Assembly: GCA_026874595.1 (NCBI GenBank)
Contig: CM049311.1
Span: 75,146,953 to 75,210,952 of the forward strand
DNA from: Sipunculus nudus
Taxonomy: Eukaryota; Annelida; Sipuncula; Golfingiida; Sipunculidae
Reading direction: 5' to 3'
Length of the DNA: 64,000 nt
Shown: positions 48,966-60,195 of the stretch, in pieces
How positions within the stretch are numbered: the first letter of the stretch is position 1
Layout: every line of letters begins with the position of its first letter
Notes under the pieces: model-generated
What the model was told of the DNA's origin: nothing
The model's database searches: none
What the model saw: the letters and a program-made list of their open reading frames with translations, nothing else
Made by a program: the position numbers and the translations under genes

Positions 48966-49393
48966 GGTATAAATTCTAAACGCCTATCAGAAACAACTTC
49001 AAATTCTGGATAAATGAAGACTACTGTAAAGGTATAATGGTCGCTTTGATCATTCCTGATATTAGTTTATTACGTCTCTAAGATTACGCTAACAAGTATA
49101 AATAAGGCTGGGGAGGGTACATACAGGCTGTGGTCAAAGGAAAACTATGAAGTTACCGACGTCAATAGAGCTGCCCAGTATACCCTACGAAGCAAGAAAA
49201 CACATTTACCTCTTTAGTTACAATAGAATATTTCTCAAGAACTGGCATGCTGGCCATGCTGGCTGCCGGAACAAAAAATGGCGAAGTGGTCCAAGCGTGC
49301 TGAGACCACGTGACCTCTCCAGTGTGACTCTCGCTGTGATTCCTATTCTAATCTTCAACATAAAATCGCTTCAGCGGCAGCTGCACAACACTT

Positions 49394-49394
<1 letters not shown>

Positions 49395-49465
<71 letters not shown>

Positions 49466-49485
49466 ACACACACACACACACACAT
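49395..49485. repeat. Compound (CA)n(CT)n(CA)n microsatellite
   Basis: CA run, then about 17 CT units with one GT, then CA. It is about 80 bp upstream of the TIL exon 2 acceptor. Confidence 0.95.
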
Positions 49486-49563
49486 GAATCACAAAATAGG
49501 ATTCCGTAGGAAAATTTTGTTTGGTGTGGGCTAATTGACAAAATCAATATCTGATTATTGCAG

Positions 49564-49913
49564 GGTTATGCTCAAGACCAAATGAATATTTCAATCGCTG
49601 CGGGTCACCTTGCAAGAAGTGCGTAGAAGTCTGTGAACCCGGATGTAACTGCCAGCCTGGCCACGCGCGCGACTCTTCAGGTCGATGTATCCCGGAAGGT
49701 CAATGTATATTGAGATGTACGGGACAAAATGAATACTACACAGATTGTGGCAGTGGGTGTGGTGACCGGAGATGTGACAAGACCTGGCCGCCGAGATGTC
49801 CAGCTGTCTGCATCAAAGGATGCTTCTGTAAACCTGGATATGCACGTGACGCAGCAGAGAGGTGTGTACCTGTGGGAGAGTGCCCCATTTCGGAGAATCA
49901 AGGGGAAGAATAA
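49564..49913 (+). CDS. TIL-domain secreted protein, exon 2 (two TIL domains)
   Basis: The exon follows attgcag|GG and ends at TAA 49913, completing a 141-residue protein. It encodes two trypsin-inhibitor-like cysteine-rich (TIL) domains in tandem. Domain 2 has the canonical ten Cys (CTGQNEYYTDCGSGCGDRRC, then CPAVCIKGCFCKPGYARD and RCVPVGEC). Domain 1 (CSRPNEYFNRCGSPCKKCVE, VCEPGCNCQPGHARD, RCIPEGQC) has nine: the segment holding the fourth Cys is shortened. TIL domains usually inhibit serine proteases or form modules of mucin/vWF-type proteins. With signal peptide and two domains only, a secreted protease inhibitor or antimicrobial/immune factor is likely, but the reactive site is not diagnostic. 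ATTAAA (50066) and AATAAA (50281) are possible poly(A) signals. Confidence 0.9.
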
Positions 49914-50515
49914 CCGTTTAAAACGATTGTGGGAGTGCTGTCTGTGTGACCCAGGTCATGTGCGTGGCACTTCCGGTGTATAGATTTTAAAACAGGAGTG
50001 TTGGGGTCACCCTGTTATATTAGCTTATTTTACATTGGCGCATTTTGCAATTCGCTTGTAGAATAGATTAAAACCTCAAAACACAATTTCATTGTTTTTA
50101 GAATTAGTTAGTTATTAATTGGTCACCCATTTGCACGATGAACACTTATCAAATCTCATTGTGTTTTTTTTTATAAAGAATTGGCTCACATTATAAAACG
50201 TGATTTGATTTTTTTTTGTCCTGAAGTAAATACTATGGTTTTGACAGTTAAACAAGAGCGGCACATATGCAGTTAGATGAATAAAATGTAAATAAAAAAA
50301 AACCAGAGTTTTCGTATGTATTCAGATAAAGTATTCAGATAAAGTATGACTCACAGATCAAATATTACTTTTCTCGTATTGACTGTATAAACAATTTAGT
50401 CAACGATTCAGGAGAAAGGTGCCCCCTTTCGGACATACTTGTAGTTAGAATAATGTTGACTTGTACTAGGGTTAAGTTAAAGAATGATTTGTACACTGTA
50501 TACACTTGGTGCAAG

Positions 50516-50709
50516 TCAACGACAGTCTCTAAAGTGCAAATCCTTGGCGAGGTCTTTGATTGGTCGTGAACAGAAGCTGTTCGCCAGAAATCGCTTACAC
50601 GCTTCTCCAACACCAACAAACATGCGTCTGTCAAGTACCAAATCTGTGTGAACGTTTTCAGGCACAATTGCAGTTTGCGTTTCTGGGAAGTGGTTCTGGA
50701 TGAATAAAA
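50516..50709 (-). CDS. Possible terminal exon of an unidentified minus-strand gene
   Basis: On the minus strand an acceptor (ttgtttacatgtgcag|TT) opens a frame of 63 full codons before TGA. The peptide looks protein-like: LFIQNHFPETQTAIVPENV, then DLVLDRRMFVGVGEACKRF and SRPIKDLAKDLHFRDCR. It enters needing one base (phase 1). A second frame over the same bases is also open (50365-50715), which weakens the case. No upstream exon with matching phase was found and the family is not recognised. Confidence 0.3.
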
Positions 50710-50725
50710 CTGCACATGTAAACAA

Positions 50726-52015
50726 AATTTTTAAGACATTCTGACAGATGAGTGATGATTTAGAAGGTCTTCCCCGTTAAGTTTGTTATGATTTGACTGT
50801 TAAAAGGAAATGTAGTCCAGACGTTTAGGCGTTTCAAACCGTTTGCAATTTTTGCCCAGTTATATTTATACTTGTTCCATGGATTTCATTCATTTAATTA
50901 TTGATCTTGGAACTTGAATTTTGTATGACGTTTTTATGTGCCTTACTTCTCTGTACAAAACCAGAACTGTTCTCGGTTTAGCTTGTTCCAAAGCTTTTAA
51001 CCAAAGCTGCGAACCGAAGCCCCAGTTTAAGCGCCTCTCATCGTCAATAAACGCATCACCAAACTTGAGTAAAGGCGCTAAAACACGCCCCTTGTTGAAC
51101 AGTGCAATATCAAATTAAACAGGCCTCCCCCACAATGCTTGAGGACATATAAGTATAGTTAAATAACAAAGGATCGAGGAGAAGGAATTGTTTGGCATAA
51201 AACTGAGAAATAATAGTTTGATAGGCGGATTAACATGGTATAGCTCAGTACTGCATGTAAGATATCAAACTGATATATCTATAAATAATATGTTAATATT
51301 ATGTTAGACTGTATTCCCGCCGGTCAGCCCTGATGCATGGGTATCCATAGCAGTTGTCTTACACCGCTTTTTGATCAAGTTTTGTAACAGCTTTTTTTTT
51401 ATATACTGATATCTGAACTCATCTACATTCAACTGAGTGAATGCAATGAACGGATGCAAATAAATTCGACATTTATGCATGTCCTGTTAATGAAGAGCTG
51501 GAAGGGCCAAGTGACGGAACAAAGAACTTCCGGATGAAATACGGTCAAATGGTGATCGTTATAACTCTGAGATAAAATAAGCAGAAATCGGGAACACAGA
51601 TATATTGCATAAATACTGAATTAATATGATGGCCATCCTCCTTTTGCGTCTCGGCCATTGAACACTCATCTGTTCAACACACCATGCTGTCCCATAACGT
51701 GTAATACATTTAAAATAGTATATGATAATAGTACCTGTGCAGTGTAACGTCATAAGAATTAAAAGATCTGATCATCTTGCTGAATATTATGATTAATCGT
51801 AAGTGGCATTCATTGGACTTAATTGTTACTGACACGAATGCATTACCAGGTCGGGTTATGTTAAATGGAAGCTTCAAAGAATAAAAAATATATGGCAAGC
51901 GAAACGTAGTAGTATTTAATAATGTTGTGTTTATTTTTTCAGTAGTTGTGTTAATCGGTAGATCATAAGAAGGGATTGTTTATTTTGTTAATTAATGGAA
52001 CTTACTAGACTACGG
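50726..52015. other. Intergenic, no gene seen
   Basis: AT-rich sequence with only short accidental frames on both strands. Confidence 0.55.
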
Positions 52016-52017
52016 TT

Positions 52018-52371
52018 TGTCATGATTGACTGACAGAATATTCTGGAGAATCCAGGTGATTCTAGGAGGCCTGGTGGTAATTCTCATGGAGATAAGGTCG
52101 AGAACACTCGTTACGAAAACTTTCCTTGTAGTCCTGATATATAAGACCGGCCCACTGTCGTGTGGAGATAGTAAGTCAGAGTAGAATTGTTCTGCAGAAG
52201 ATGTTTTGTGAGATGTGCTAGGCGGACTGTTGGTCGAGTACCGCGTGTAGAAGAATTGTATTTGGAGCCAGTTAACGGCAGTTGGAGGCCAGAGAACTGT
52301 GTATTATTTAAATCAGTAAACGGTGGACGAAAGCCATTTGTGACGATCTTGGAAATAAACTCGATTTGTTG
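52018..52371 (+). mobile_element. Possible solo LTR
   Basis: The segment runs TGTCATGATTG...TTTGTTGCA (TG..CA). It has a TATA-like ATATAAGACCGG near 52137 and a late AATAAACTCGATTTG near 52353, as in retrotransposon LTRs. No matching target duplication, primer-binding site or second LTR is visible, so the call is weak. Confidence 0.28.
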
Positions 52372-52612
52372 CAACCCCTTGCTTTAAAAATTTCAGGACG
52401 TCTGCGTGAAAAATCCCGGGAAATATATGTCCACTGCGTTTTAGGTGTGACATTTATTTTGATATTAAACTAAATACAAAATGTGATCAATATTGGCCGA
52501 AAAATCTGGAGCCTAAGTAACATCCAGGTAACCTTTTGTTGTGCATGTAACTGACAGCGATGCACAGCTCGGCAAAGCTTTTAAACCTAGGTCTCTCCCT
52601 CATCCTTCTACG

Positions 52613-52736
52613 GTTTATCACGGTTCAGCCACGTGAGCCAGCACAGGTTTATCACGGTTCAGTCACGTCGAGCCAGCACAGGTTTATCATGGTTCAGCCA
52701 CGTGAGCCAGCACAGGTTTATCACGGTATGTCGTGT
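52613..52736 (+). repeat. 34-bp tandem repeat, 3.3 units
   Basis: The unit GTTTATCACGGTTCAGCCAC + GTGAGCCAGCACAG repeats with one single-base insertion in unit 2. Two units carry a CACGTG E-box. Confidence 0.9.
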
Positions 52737-52739
52737 TCA

Positions 52740-53150
52740 TCTGCGGTACTGGTGCGGTGTCACTACGGTTACCACGTTCTCCCTCAGTAAAACGTGGTTT
52801 AAGATAAAAGAACATTGATAAACCCCTTTCAAAGTTTTTTTGAGACGGACTACTGGTTTTCTCATTGTCTACGACCTATGACCGATCAAAGACCATTAGA
52901 GGAAAAAAAATGCCTGCGAACCACTTGTTGTACCTCCAAAGTACAAAGACGTTCAAGCAATTGAAACTGATAAAGATTGTATGCGCAGAATCCTATACTG
53001 CGCGCCATCTGTCGTGTAACTCGAAAACTAAAACGCGCCTGGTAGTGAAATCCATCGCCAGTTGGTGTCGTCTTGATGTTTCACTCACTGTAGACCTCCC
53101 CTGCTGTTGTATTGTGTCATGGTGTCGGGCCGTAGGCAACTCCTCTTAAC

Positions 53151-53197
<47 letters not shown>

Positions 53198-54620
53198 GCA
53201 CAAGGAATACATTAGACTTTGAAATTTTAAAACATTTGATAGTGCCCTACAGGAAAATTTGGCCGGTCGTCCCCGTCTTCGGTCCTCCGGGACACATTGA
53301 GTGCAATGTGTAGGCTCAACTCCACCCTCACTCCATAGGCCTCGTTTATGGCAGGTCTATCGCTCCGGGGAAAGGTGGAGATCCAGTTACTTTGACATAA
53401 GCTTCTTGTTTTGAGCCAGTTGAAGCGGGGACAAAACTATTTGGCCATATACAACTTATACAACACTACCGCCACTTGATTATTTGAAGTACATGTAATT
53501 CCACTTGTACTTTAAAGGTTTGATTCCATTTTTTGAACAGTGTTCGGATATTAAGGGCTTCCTTTTTGAAGTAATATTCTACTTTATAGAAGTGTAAGAC
53601 TATACGCGGGATTGAGTGGAGATACCGTGTGACAGTAACCACAGTATACAACAGTATATCTAGTTTATATTTGAACAAGAATTATTATGGAATGAACGAG
53701 AAGAGTCACATCTTCCGAGTAAATCATGAACTAAAGCATGTACACAATCGCCAGCAGTCCCTCTTGGTTGCAATTAATAAGTCTCAAACATCAACCTTTT
53801 CTGTTTTTCTACATTTCAGCTTGTTAAGTGTGATAATAAAATATTAAAATTAATTGCTACCAAACAACGTTTATTTCCACTGGAGGAAAATAAATCTGAA
53901 TAAAACTTAATGGATCCTCTTCTGATATCTGGCTTCTATTAATTAAAGGTATTCAGATTTACCAGAAAACGCTATTTCCACCGCACATGCGTGGGCTGTT
54001 CGGTTTGTTAATATCCATGTGTTTATTCCGTGTGGAGGCCGCGAAAATTATCCAAACAGATTCAACAAGGACATTTGGTGACAAGTCAGATGAACCTCAG
54101 TTTTGCAAAGGACGTTTTGCATCTGTAATAACCTTCCGCATGTAAGCCACCAAAAACCTTCAGTTATACGGTTTTTCCGTTTGTCAAGAGTACCGTGTTT
54201 ACAAACAAGCTCATGTATCCGTCATAAAGGCAATTGTTCTTCACGGAAATTACCTAGAGTTCTTTAATATGTATGCAGCGTAAGCTAAAATTCACATTTT
54301 TTGTATGGAAAAGGTTGGTCAAAAGCTGGCTTTAAGGAGGAAAAACTCTTATACAGTTACTTAAGGACTATACAGTTGACATTTGAGCCACACATTGCAA
54401 ACTCTACTGGTATAATACGTGTTTGAAAAACTGAAAGTGAATCATCTATACCTCTATTTCTAAGGCATTTTACCGAAATCCCTTTTTTTATTTCGATTCT
54501 TTTAAATTCTGATACATCAAATTATTTTGAGACGATTTTTTGTTATGCGCAGTTAACATAACGCGTCTAAGGGGCTGTTACGGAACCTAATATAAACAGG
54601 TCCCGTATGCGTGAGGAACA
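52740..54620. other. Non-coding stretch with a (CA)n tract
   Basis: A (CA)n microsatellite sits at about 53155-53195. Otherwise AT-rich sequence without supported exons. Confidence 0.6.
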
Positions 54621-54627
54621 CAAATTC

Positions 54628-55369
54628 TGTAACGGAGATTAAAAAAAAAACAGATTCTGTAACACTAGGCAGCGGGGAATGTCTAGGGGAATGAATAAAG
54701 AATTCAGTGTTTTTTTGTTAACAAAAAACTATAATTTATTCTTAAAACAACCCTAACAATACAATACACTAAATCAATACAATTATACAGTAAAACAGCG
54801 TTATAGTAACAAGTCAATACAATCACACAGAAAGATAATGCATGGTACAGTACCTCGATACCAACACCGTCACCAAGATAAGTCCTTTGAATGTAAACTC
54901 TCGGAGAATGACAGTCCAGTGGAATGTTCTTGCAACAACACAGAAAGTAAACTGAAGTCCAAATGAATAAAATCCAGGAGAAAATCTTTCAAAAATGTAT
55001 AATTGCCGCATTCGTCGGATAAGGTCTCAGAATCTGACACACGCTTCTGCGTCCACTGGTATCTGCTCTGCTGTCTGCCCCCTGGTTCTAAACAACAGCC
55101 CCTTTATACACCTTCACACCCCAAGCCGGGAATCTTCCACTTCTCGAACAGTCTATAAGGACCCTACTCCACAGTAAACATGCGTTTCAGGAATTCTCTT
55201 GAAAGACATCACTGTGTATCTACACATACCAGGCTCATCACGTGACCCACGACCAAGCGTGAAAGCTCAAGGCCCACATGGCAACGAGAGTTCAGCCAGT
55301 ACGGATTAAACATAAAATGTAACAACAACACGAGTTACGCCCGTGTCACATAATAGAGCACCTGTAACA
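54628..55369 (-). mobile_element. Probable solo LTR of a Gypsy-like retrotransposon, minus strand
   Basis: Read on the minus strand, it starts TGTTACAGGTGC (55369). It has a core promoter-like GTGTATAAAGGGGCTG (about 55115-55100) and AATAAATTATAG before the end (about 54740). It ends ...GTTACA either at 54658 or at 54628, because the phrase TGTTACAGAAT occurs twice. TG..CA ends, TATA box and poly(A) signal in order fit an LTR. No internal region, primer site or target duplication is visible. Confidence 0.45.
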
Positions 55370-55399
55370 GTGTCTCAACATTTATTTCATCCAAGTGAA

Positions 55400-57170
55400 C
55401 AAAAAGCAGATTATATTGCAAACGATAGTATATTTCAGACCTACAGGATTTTCTTACAGGTCGACCTTGGCCCTCTTAGTTATATAAAATCTGGCAAATT
55501 ATATTAGATATTGCCCTGAATATATATGAGTTTTTGTGTGAAAAATACAGAATCATTAAACACCCAAAATCACTAATGAACTAGCAGCGTTACAAAGGGG
55601 TTTCTGTGTCAGTATTTCCATCTAGCACTTTTCTTATCCACCTTGATTAGCTTATGCCAGTTTTGTGATACATACTTTACATCAAACTTCTTATAAACGA
55701 AAAAGGCCATGGGAAGCCGAAGGGAAGCAATCGAACTTTAAAAACGGAGACTTGTATCATACATATAATTTAACAGTGAATTCACGCCCATTTCGGTTAT
55801 TACTATGTTTCATCAACTAGTATTTGTTGTTCGTAGTTAATCAATACATGCGACACCTGCATATTTAAATAAACAAAATGAGATGAACACTAAACATTTT
55901 TTGCTCAAGTTAATCATATATCTCTGAACAACAACAACAAAATATTTAAACAAATGACCACGACATCTGCCACTTCAAGTTAAATACTAGTATACGGAAA
56001 CTTTGTATGGTATGGAAACTCACAATTTGCATTTTTACTTTTACGACTTTTGAAAATCTGCATGCTTATTGGTTCATTAATCATCACCTTTATAGCTTAA
56101 TTGCTGCAATAATCATTATCGGTTGTCATTCTCTATTGTAACCTAAGAACTGATGGATATTTTTTATGCCTCTTATATGAAGCTACGTTTTGCTCACATA
56201 TTCAAAGGAAATGCATACGTTACATTCTTAACTGTAAGAAAGTACAGATTATAATGTTTTGTTTTTGGGAATAAAATATATTTTAGCGTGAAACAACTTA
56301 ATTCTTTGAGATAGATATATGGAAATTTTAGCTGTATTCAAGCTTAATTTTTGTGTCCCGTTGCCAAATAAGACTGTTTTTGCATTTTAAGTAACAATCC
56401 ACATGTTTAAGCATCCCTTGTTCATCACCTTTTTAGGGTTTAACGGATGCAGTCAATATTATCAATGCGTGATCTCTAATGCTGTCTAAAAAGGGAGAAA
56501 ACGTTCTGCCGAAGCAAGTTTTCGTGTTTATATCCAGTAGGATACATACGTCACATTTTTATAAGTAAAAAGAATGTGAATCTATTCAGTGTATCTAGTC
56601 AATATGTAATGTTTCTCTAACTTGAAGCCATTTTAACTTTTTAAGACATTCTAAATTGCATATTTGAGAGAGGGATTCGAAAATTTATTGTGCGCGTGAA
56701 GCTGCAAGATTAGTGTGTAACGTGCAGCCGCCCTTGACCGAATATTCGCGCCTTCAGCTCACAGCGCCAGCGTTCCCACTCCAGGGCATCCAGCATAGAC
56801 ATGTCTGTTTTTGTTTTCTTATTTTCGGCATCATCGGCGAACAGGGCCTGCTAAGTGTATCGATAGGGACGTACAATTGTTTCAGATATATGGGTTTGTT
56901 TACTCACTACATTTATTTAATATATGTTTCACATGCAATATCGCTTGCTTGGTGTTGCATTTCAATGTGTGGCAGTTGGAAAGGCTGTATATGTGACTGT
57001 ATATGTGACATGACAACTTTTAGTATTGTTTGCTCACAAATATTTACGTGTAATTTATTGCACACTTGATGTAAACAGATGTTCATAAACATCACTTCGG
57101 GGTTTCGATTTTCGCAATAATGTTGGTCAGTTCCGTATGTTTGTTTGTGGGTGTCTTTGTTTGTCCCCAC
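55400..57170. other. Intergenic, no gene seen
   Basis: AT-rich sequence. Frames at 56713-57069 lack domain or splice support. Confidence 0.5.
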
Positions 57171-57179
57171 TCTACTTAA

Positions 57180-58770
57180 GGCCTAATTTGGTAGCAATGG
57201 ATAGGAAACTTACATGGTTGTTTGAAATTTCCTAGAAGTCCTTGAAACCTGTTGTTTTGGTCAGTATAGGGCAAAGGTCAAGGTTAAGGTCATCAAACGC
57301 CTTTTTTTAGTAATTACTTCGTTCAAAATTGTCCTATCTACACAAACTATAGCTCATTTTCTCATCTAGGCTTTCTCATACGATTTTCTGGTCAAATGTC
57401 ATCTTTAATGTGTCAGATCGCCTGCTTGCTGTGTCTTGTGTCTTACATATACCATTCTGCAGGCCCCATTATTGCAGGAATCCTTTCGAAACTGGTTTAC
57501 CTCATGTCTTACACTAATATCTCAAAACTGTTTTTTTTTTATTTTCGGAAAATAGCTGCTAGGGGTGCTGCACACGAAACAATACATCTTATTTTTTTGC
57601 CATTTCTCCACAACTATAAACCAAAGCTACATAAACTATAGCTCAATTTGTTCCTCTATGATTTCCTCAAAAATGATCTAGTCATCCGCCATTTCGGATG
57701 TGTCAGTGTGCCAGTATATCCGTCCGTTTGTCAATTGACGTGAAATTTGCCTGTTTGATGGTTCTTGTGTCTTACATCTGTAGTCAGGTGACTGGAAATA
57801 TTTAGAGGTCAAAGGCCACGCTCGCATCGGAAGTTTTCAGCGAGCGTGGTATCTTAGTTACATGAAAGGTTTTTATTGTAATTGTAATTAGTAATGTCAT
57901 AGGTATATATGTTGGCTCAGACTAGGTCAATGTAACTTTGTGGATTGTGTGTATCTAAGAGGCTAAGGCTTGACAATAAAAATTTCAAAGTCAGTGTGAC
58001 GTAAGTTTATTAAATTCACCATTCTACAGGCCACAGTTTTGCAGGAAACCATTCGAAACCGGAACATCTTATGTCTCACACTGATATCGCGAAACTGGTT
58101 TTTCGTTTTTCGGTAACTTGCCGCTAAGGCGCGCTGTACTCAAAACACTACAAGATTTCATTTTTTTTACCATTTCTCCAAACTATAAACCTTAGCTACA
58201 TTTAGAATAGCTCAATATGTTCCTCTATTCTTTCCCCAGTTGATGGTTTAGTCAGTTGTCATCTCAGATCTCTCATTTTGTCAGTATGTCCGTCATTTTG
58301 TCAGAAGTTGTCAAATTTTCCTCACTGCTTGTTCTTTCGTCTGATATATGGCATTTCACAAGCCAGATATATACATGACATCCCTAAATATGAGGTCTTA
58401 TTTGTCTAACGTTGTCACTTTTAAAGCTAGTTTTCAGGCACCATTGGATCAGTTTTTATGGACTTTATACCAAATCTCGGGAAATCTCGTACCGTTTCTC
58501 GTCAAACTGGATATTACAAGATTTCACCTTTTTTTCGATCTACAATCTCAAGCAAACGCTCTAGAAGTAAAACAGTTGATAGAAAAGCAAAACTCCTTCA
58601 AGTCTTTTCAAGTCTCCTGTAAGTAATTGAGTGGAGATAGGTCAAAGGTCAAGGACAAGGTCACCAAAAATATTACTTTGCTCTAGACGTCGTGAAAATT
58701 GTCCTATCTGCACAAACTATAGCTCATTTTATTAGTCTTTGCATTTACCGTTCTGACTGTCCTATTTAAA
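57180..58770 (+). repeat. Low-copy direct repeats with AGGTCAAGG motifs
   Basis: Blocks recur in order: CCATTCTGCAGGCC (57449) and CCATTCTACAGGCC (58018); CATTTCTCCAAACTATAAACC; AACTATAGCTCA (57344, 57635, 58717); GTGTCAGT.TGCCAGTAT or GTCAGTATGTCCGTC. Diverged units are about 0.3-0.6 kb apart. The 92-codon frame at 58348-58626 lies inside this material and is not trusted as a gene. Confidence 0.5.
57816..57849 (+). repeat. 10-bp perfect stem-loop
   Basis: CCACGCTCGC pairs with GCGAGCGTGG across a 14-base loop. It is preceded by AGAGGTCAAAGG and followed by TATCTTAGTTA. It could be a subterminal hairpin of a mobile element. Confidence 0.5.
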
Positions 58771-59860
58771 ATTTTCGGCAACTGCTTGACCTATAGTCTT
58801 CTAGTTTGTTTTGCCATAGTTCGCCAGTAAGAAATTATATTTATTATAAGTTAAGATACTGACCACTTAAATCCAGGGTCTGTTGGTTTGAACGATACAT
58901 TACCTGTTAAAAAAAGTTTATGCTGTTATATGATAGTAACGCCAGGGGCATAACCAGGATTTATGGAAGGGGGGGGGGGCATATTTGGCTTGGGACATTT
59001 AAAAAAAATATTTTCATACTACAATTTTCTTGGCAGCTATAGTTATAATCTGAAAAGTTATTCGGCAATATTCCTTAGAAAGTTGTGTGTGTGTGTGTGT
59101 GTGGGGGGGGGGGGGGTCATGTCTCCATGTGGCACTCCCGGCTTCGCCCCTGATAACAGATTGACAATTTTGACGTGTATAGAATAAAAGCTATATTATC
59201 TATTATCTATATAATTGATACGGCGCCTCGGGGATTTCCATTGGCCTGTTAAAACCGTGGCCAGAGCACATGTCCTGCGCAAAAGGCATTTCCGTGCAAT
59301 ACGCGGTCACGCGGGTCCACAATAATCCCCATTGATACCCCATATTCATTGTAACGCCTCTAAAGGAATTTTCCTTCTCAAAAGGAAGTAAAGGTTTTTA
59401 ATCCAAAGACCACATGACTCCGCTTTCAATGCGAGGGCTTTTCAGTTTGGTCAACATTGGGCACTGAGTCAAGTACTACCGTTTGACAATTTTTTAGGGG
59501 TTTTAGGTATGTTGATGTTTATACATTCCAAAATATCAATCCATGTTAACTATGGTTTCAAAAGTTCGGCCAAGTAATGTGTTTTATGAAGTTTTTTTTT
59601 TCAAAAAGAAGCCCCATAACTTAAATATCATTCAAGTTGGGATGGAGTTTCTGGAATAGAATAATTTTTCTTTCTATGTTGATAATTTGGGGGAGGGTGT
59701 TCCTCAAACATTCTAGCAGAAGTAATCTTTATGTAGTTTAAGTGAAACACATGACAAAAGTTCCTGAAAAACCTTAGGATTAAAATATTCGTCGTTGAGT
59801 TCCTATCAGCTCATTACAAAAATATGCATCAGATAGAGCCGTGGATTTTCCACGGGAGCA
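58770..59860. other. Intergenic, no gene seen
   Basis: Two poly-G runs (about 58970 and 59101-59117, the second after a TG microsatellite) and AT-rich sequence. Confidence 0.6.
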
Positions 59861-59861
59861 G

Positions 59862-59945
59862 CTAGTTATTATTATTATTATTATAATAATCATCATTTTT
59901 ATTATTTTTATTATCATGATTATTATTACTATCATAATTATCAAT
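59862..59945. repeat. Imperfect (ATT)n microsatellite
   Basis: ATT/ATA/ATC triplets with interruptions; the open frame across it is an artefact. Confidence 0.9.
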
Positions 59946-59997
59946 AACTGCAGCTTGTCTATGCCATATCATAGATATCAGATATATTTATGTTCAG

Positions 59998-60064
59998 GAG
60001 ATAGTGACTGCAAGGGAAATGGAAGGAACAGACAACACTGGCCATCCTGATGTTGTGTTAGCGG
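59998..60064 (+). CDS. Candidate short exon
   Basis: Flanked by a good acceptor (atttatgttcag|GAG) and a near-perfect donor (TAGCGG|gtaagt). One frame is open for 22 codons plus one base: EIVTAREMEGTDNTGHPDVV then LA(G). The other two frames stop. The internal Met (MEGTDNTGHPDV) could be a start codon, making this a first coding exon of a gene running off the right side. No partner exon was found in the window. Confidence 0.35.
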
Positions 60065-60195
60065 GTAAGTAAACTGGCTTGTTGTCAAGATATAAAACTA
60101 AATTTCTTATTCTAAAGCAAAATTAATGTTGTTAAAATATACAATTCAAGCACCTTTACAAACGAATTAGCGGAAATCGTGTTACAGTAATGTTT

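Larger units (their letters stand above)
45931..49563 (+). other. Intron of the TIL gene
   Basis: A 3.6 kb phase-1 intron. It holds unremarkable AT-rich sequence (45935-47290), the 40-bp minisatellite (47293-48535), dispersed repeat B (48808-48965) and CA/CT microsatellites (49395-49485). Open frames inside (46070-46300, 46933-47157, 49147-49509) have no splice or domain support. Confidence 0.7.

Noticed and set aside
49275-49350. tRNA-like GGCGAAGTGGTCCAAGCGTG in the TIL intron
   Set aside because: The A-box-like start is not followed by a proper B box or a foldable acceptor stem; at most a decayed SINE head.
54574-55371. TIR transposon reading of CTGTTACGG...CCTGTAACAG
   Set aside because: Only seven terminal bases match; the ordered TATA and poly(A) signals favour an LTR instead.
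58348-58626. 92-codon + strand ORF ending at a gtaagt motif
   Set aside because: It lies within low-copy direct repeats and the homologous blocks upstream are not open in the same frame.
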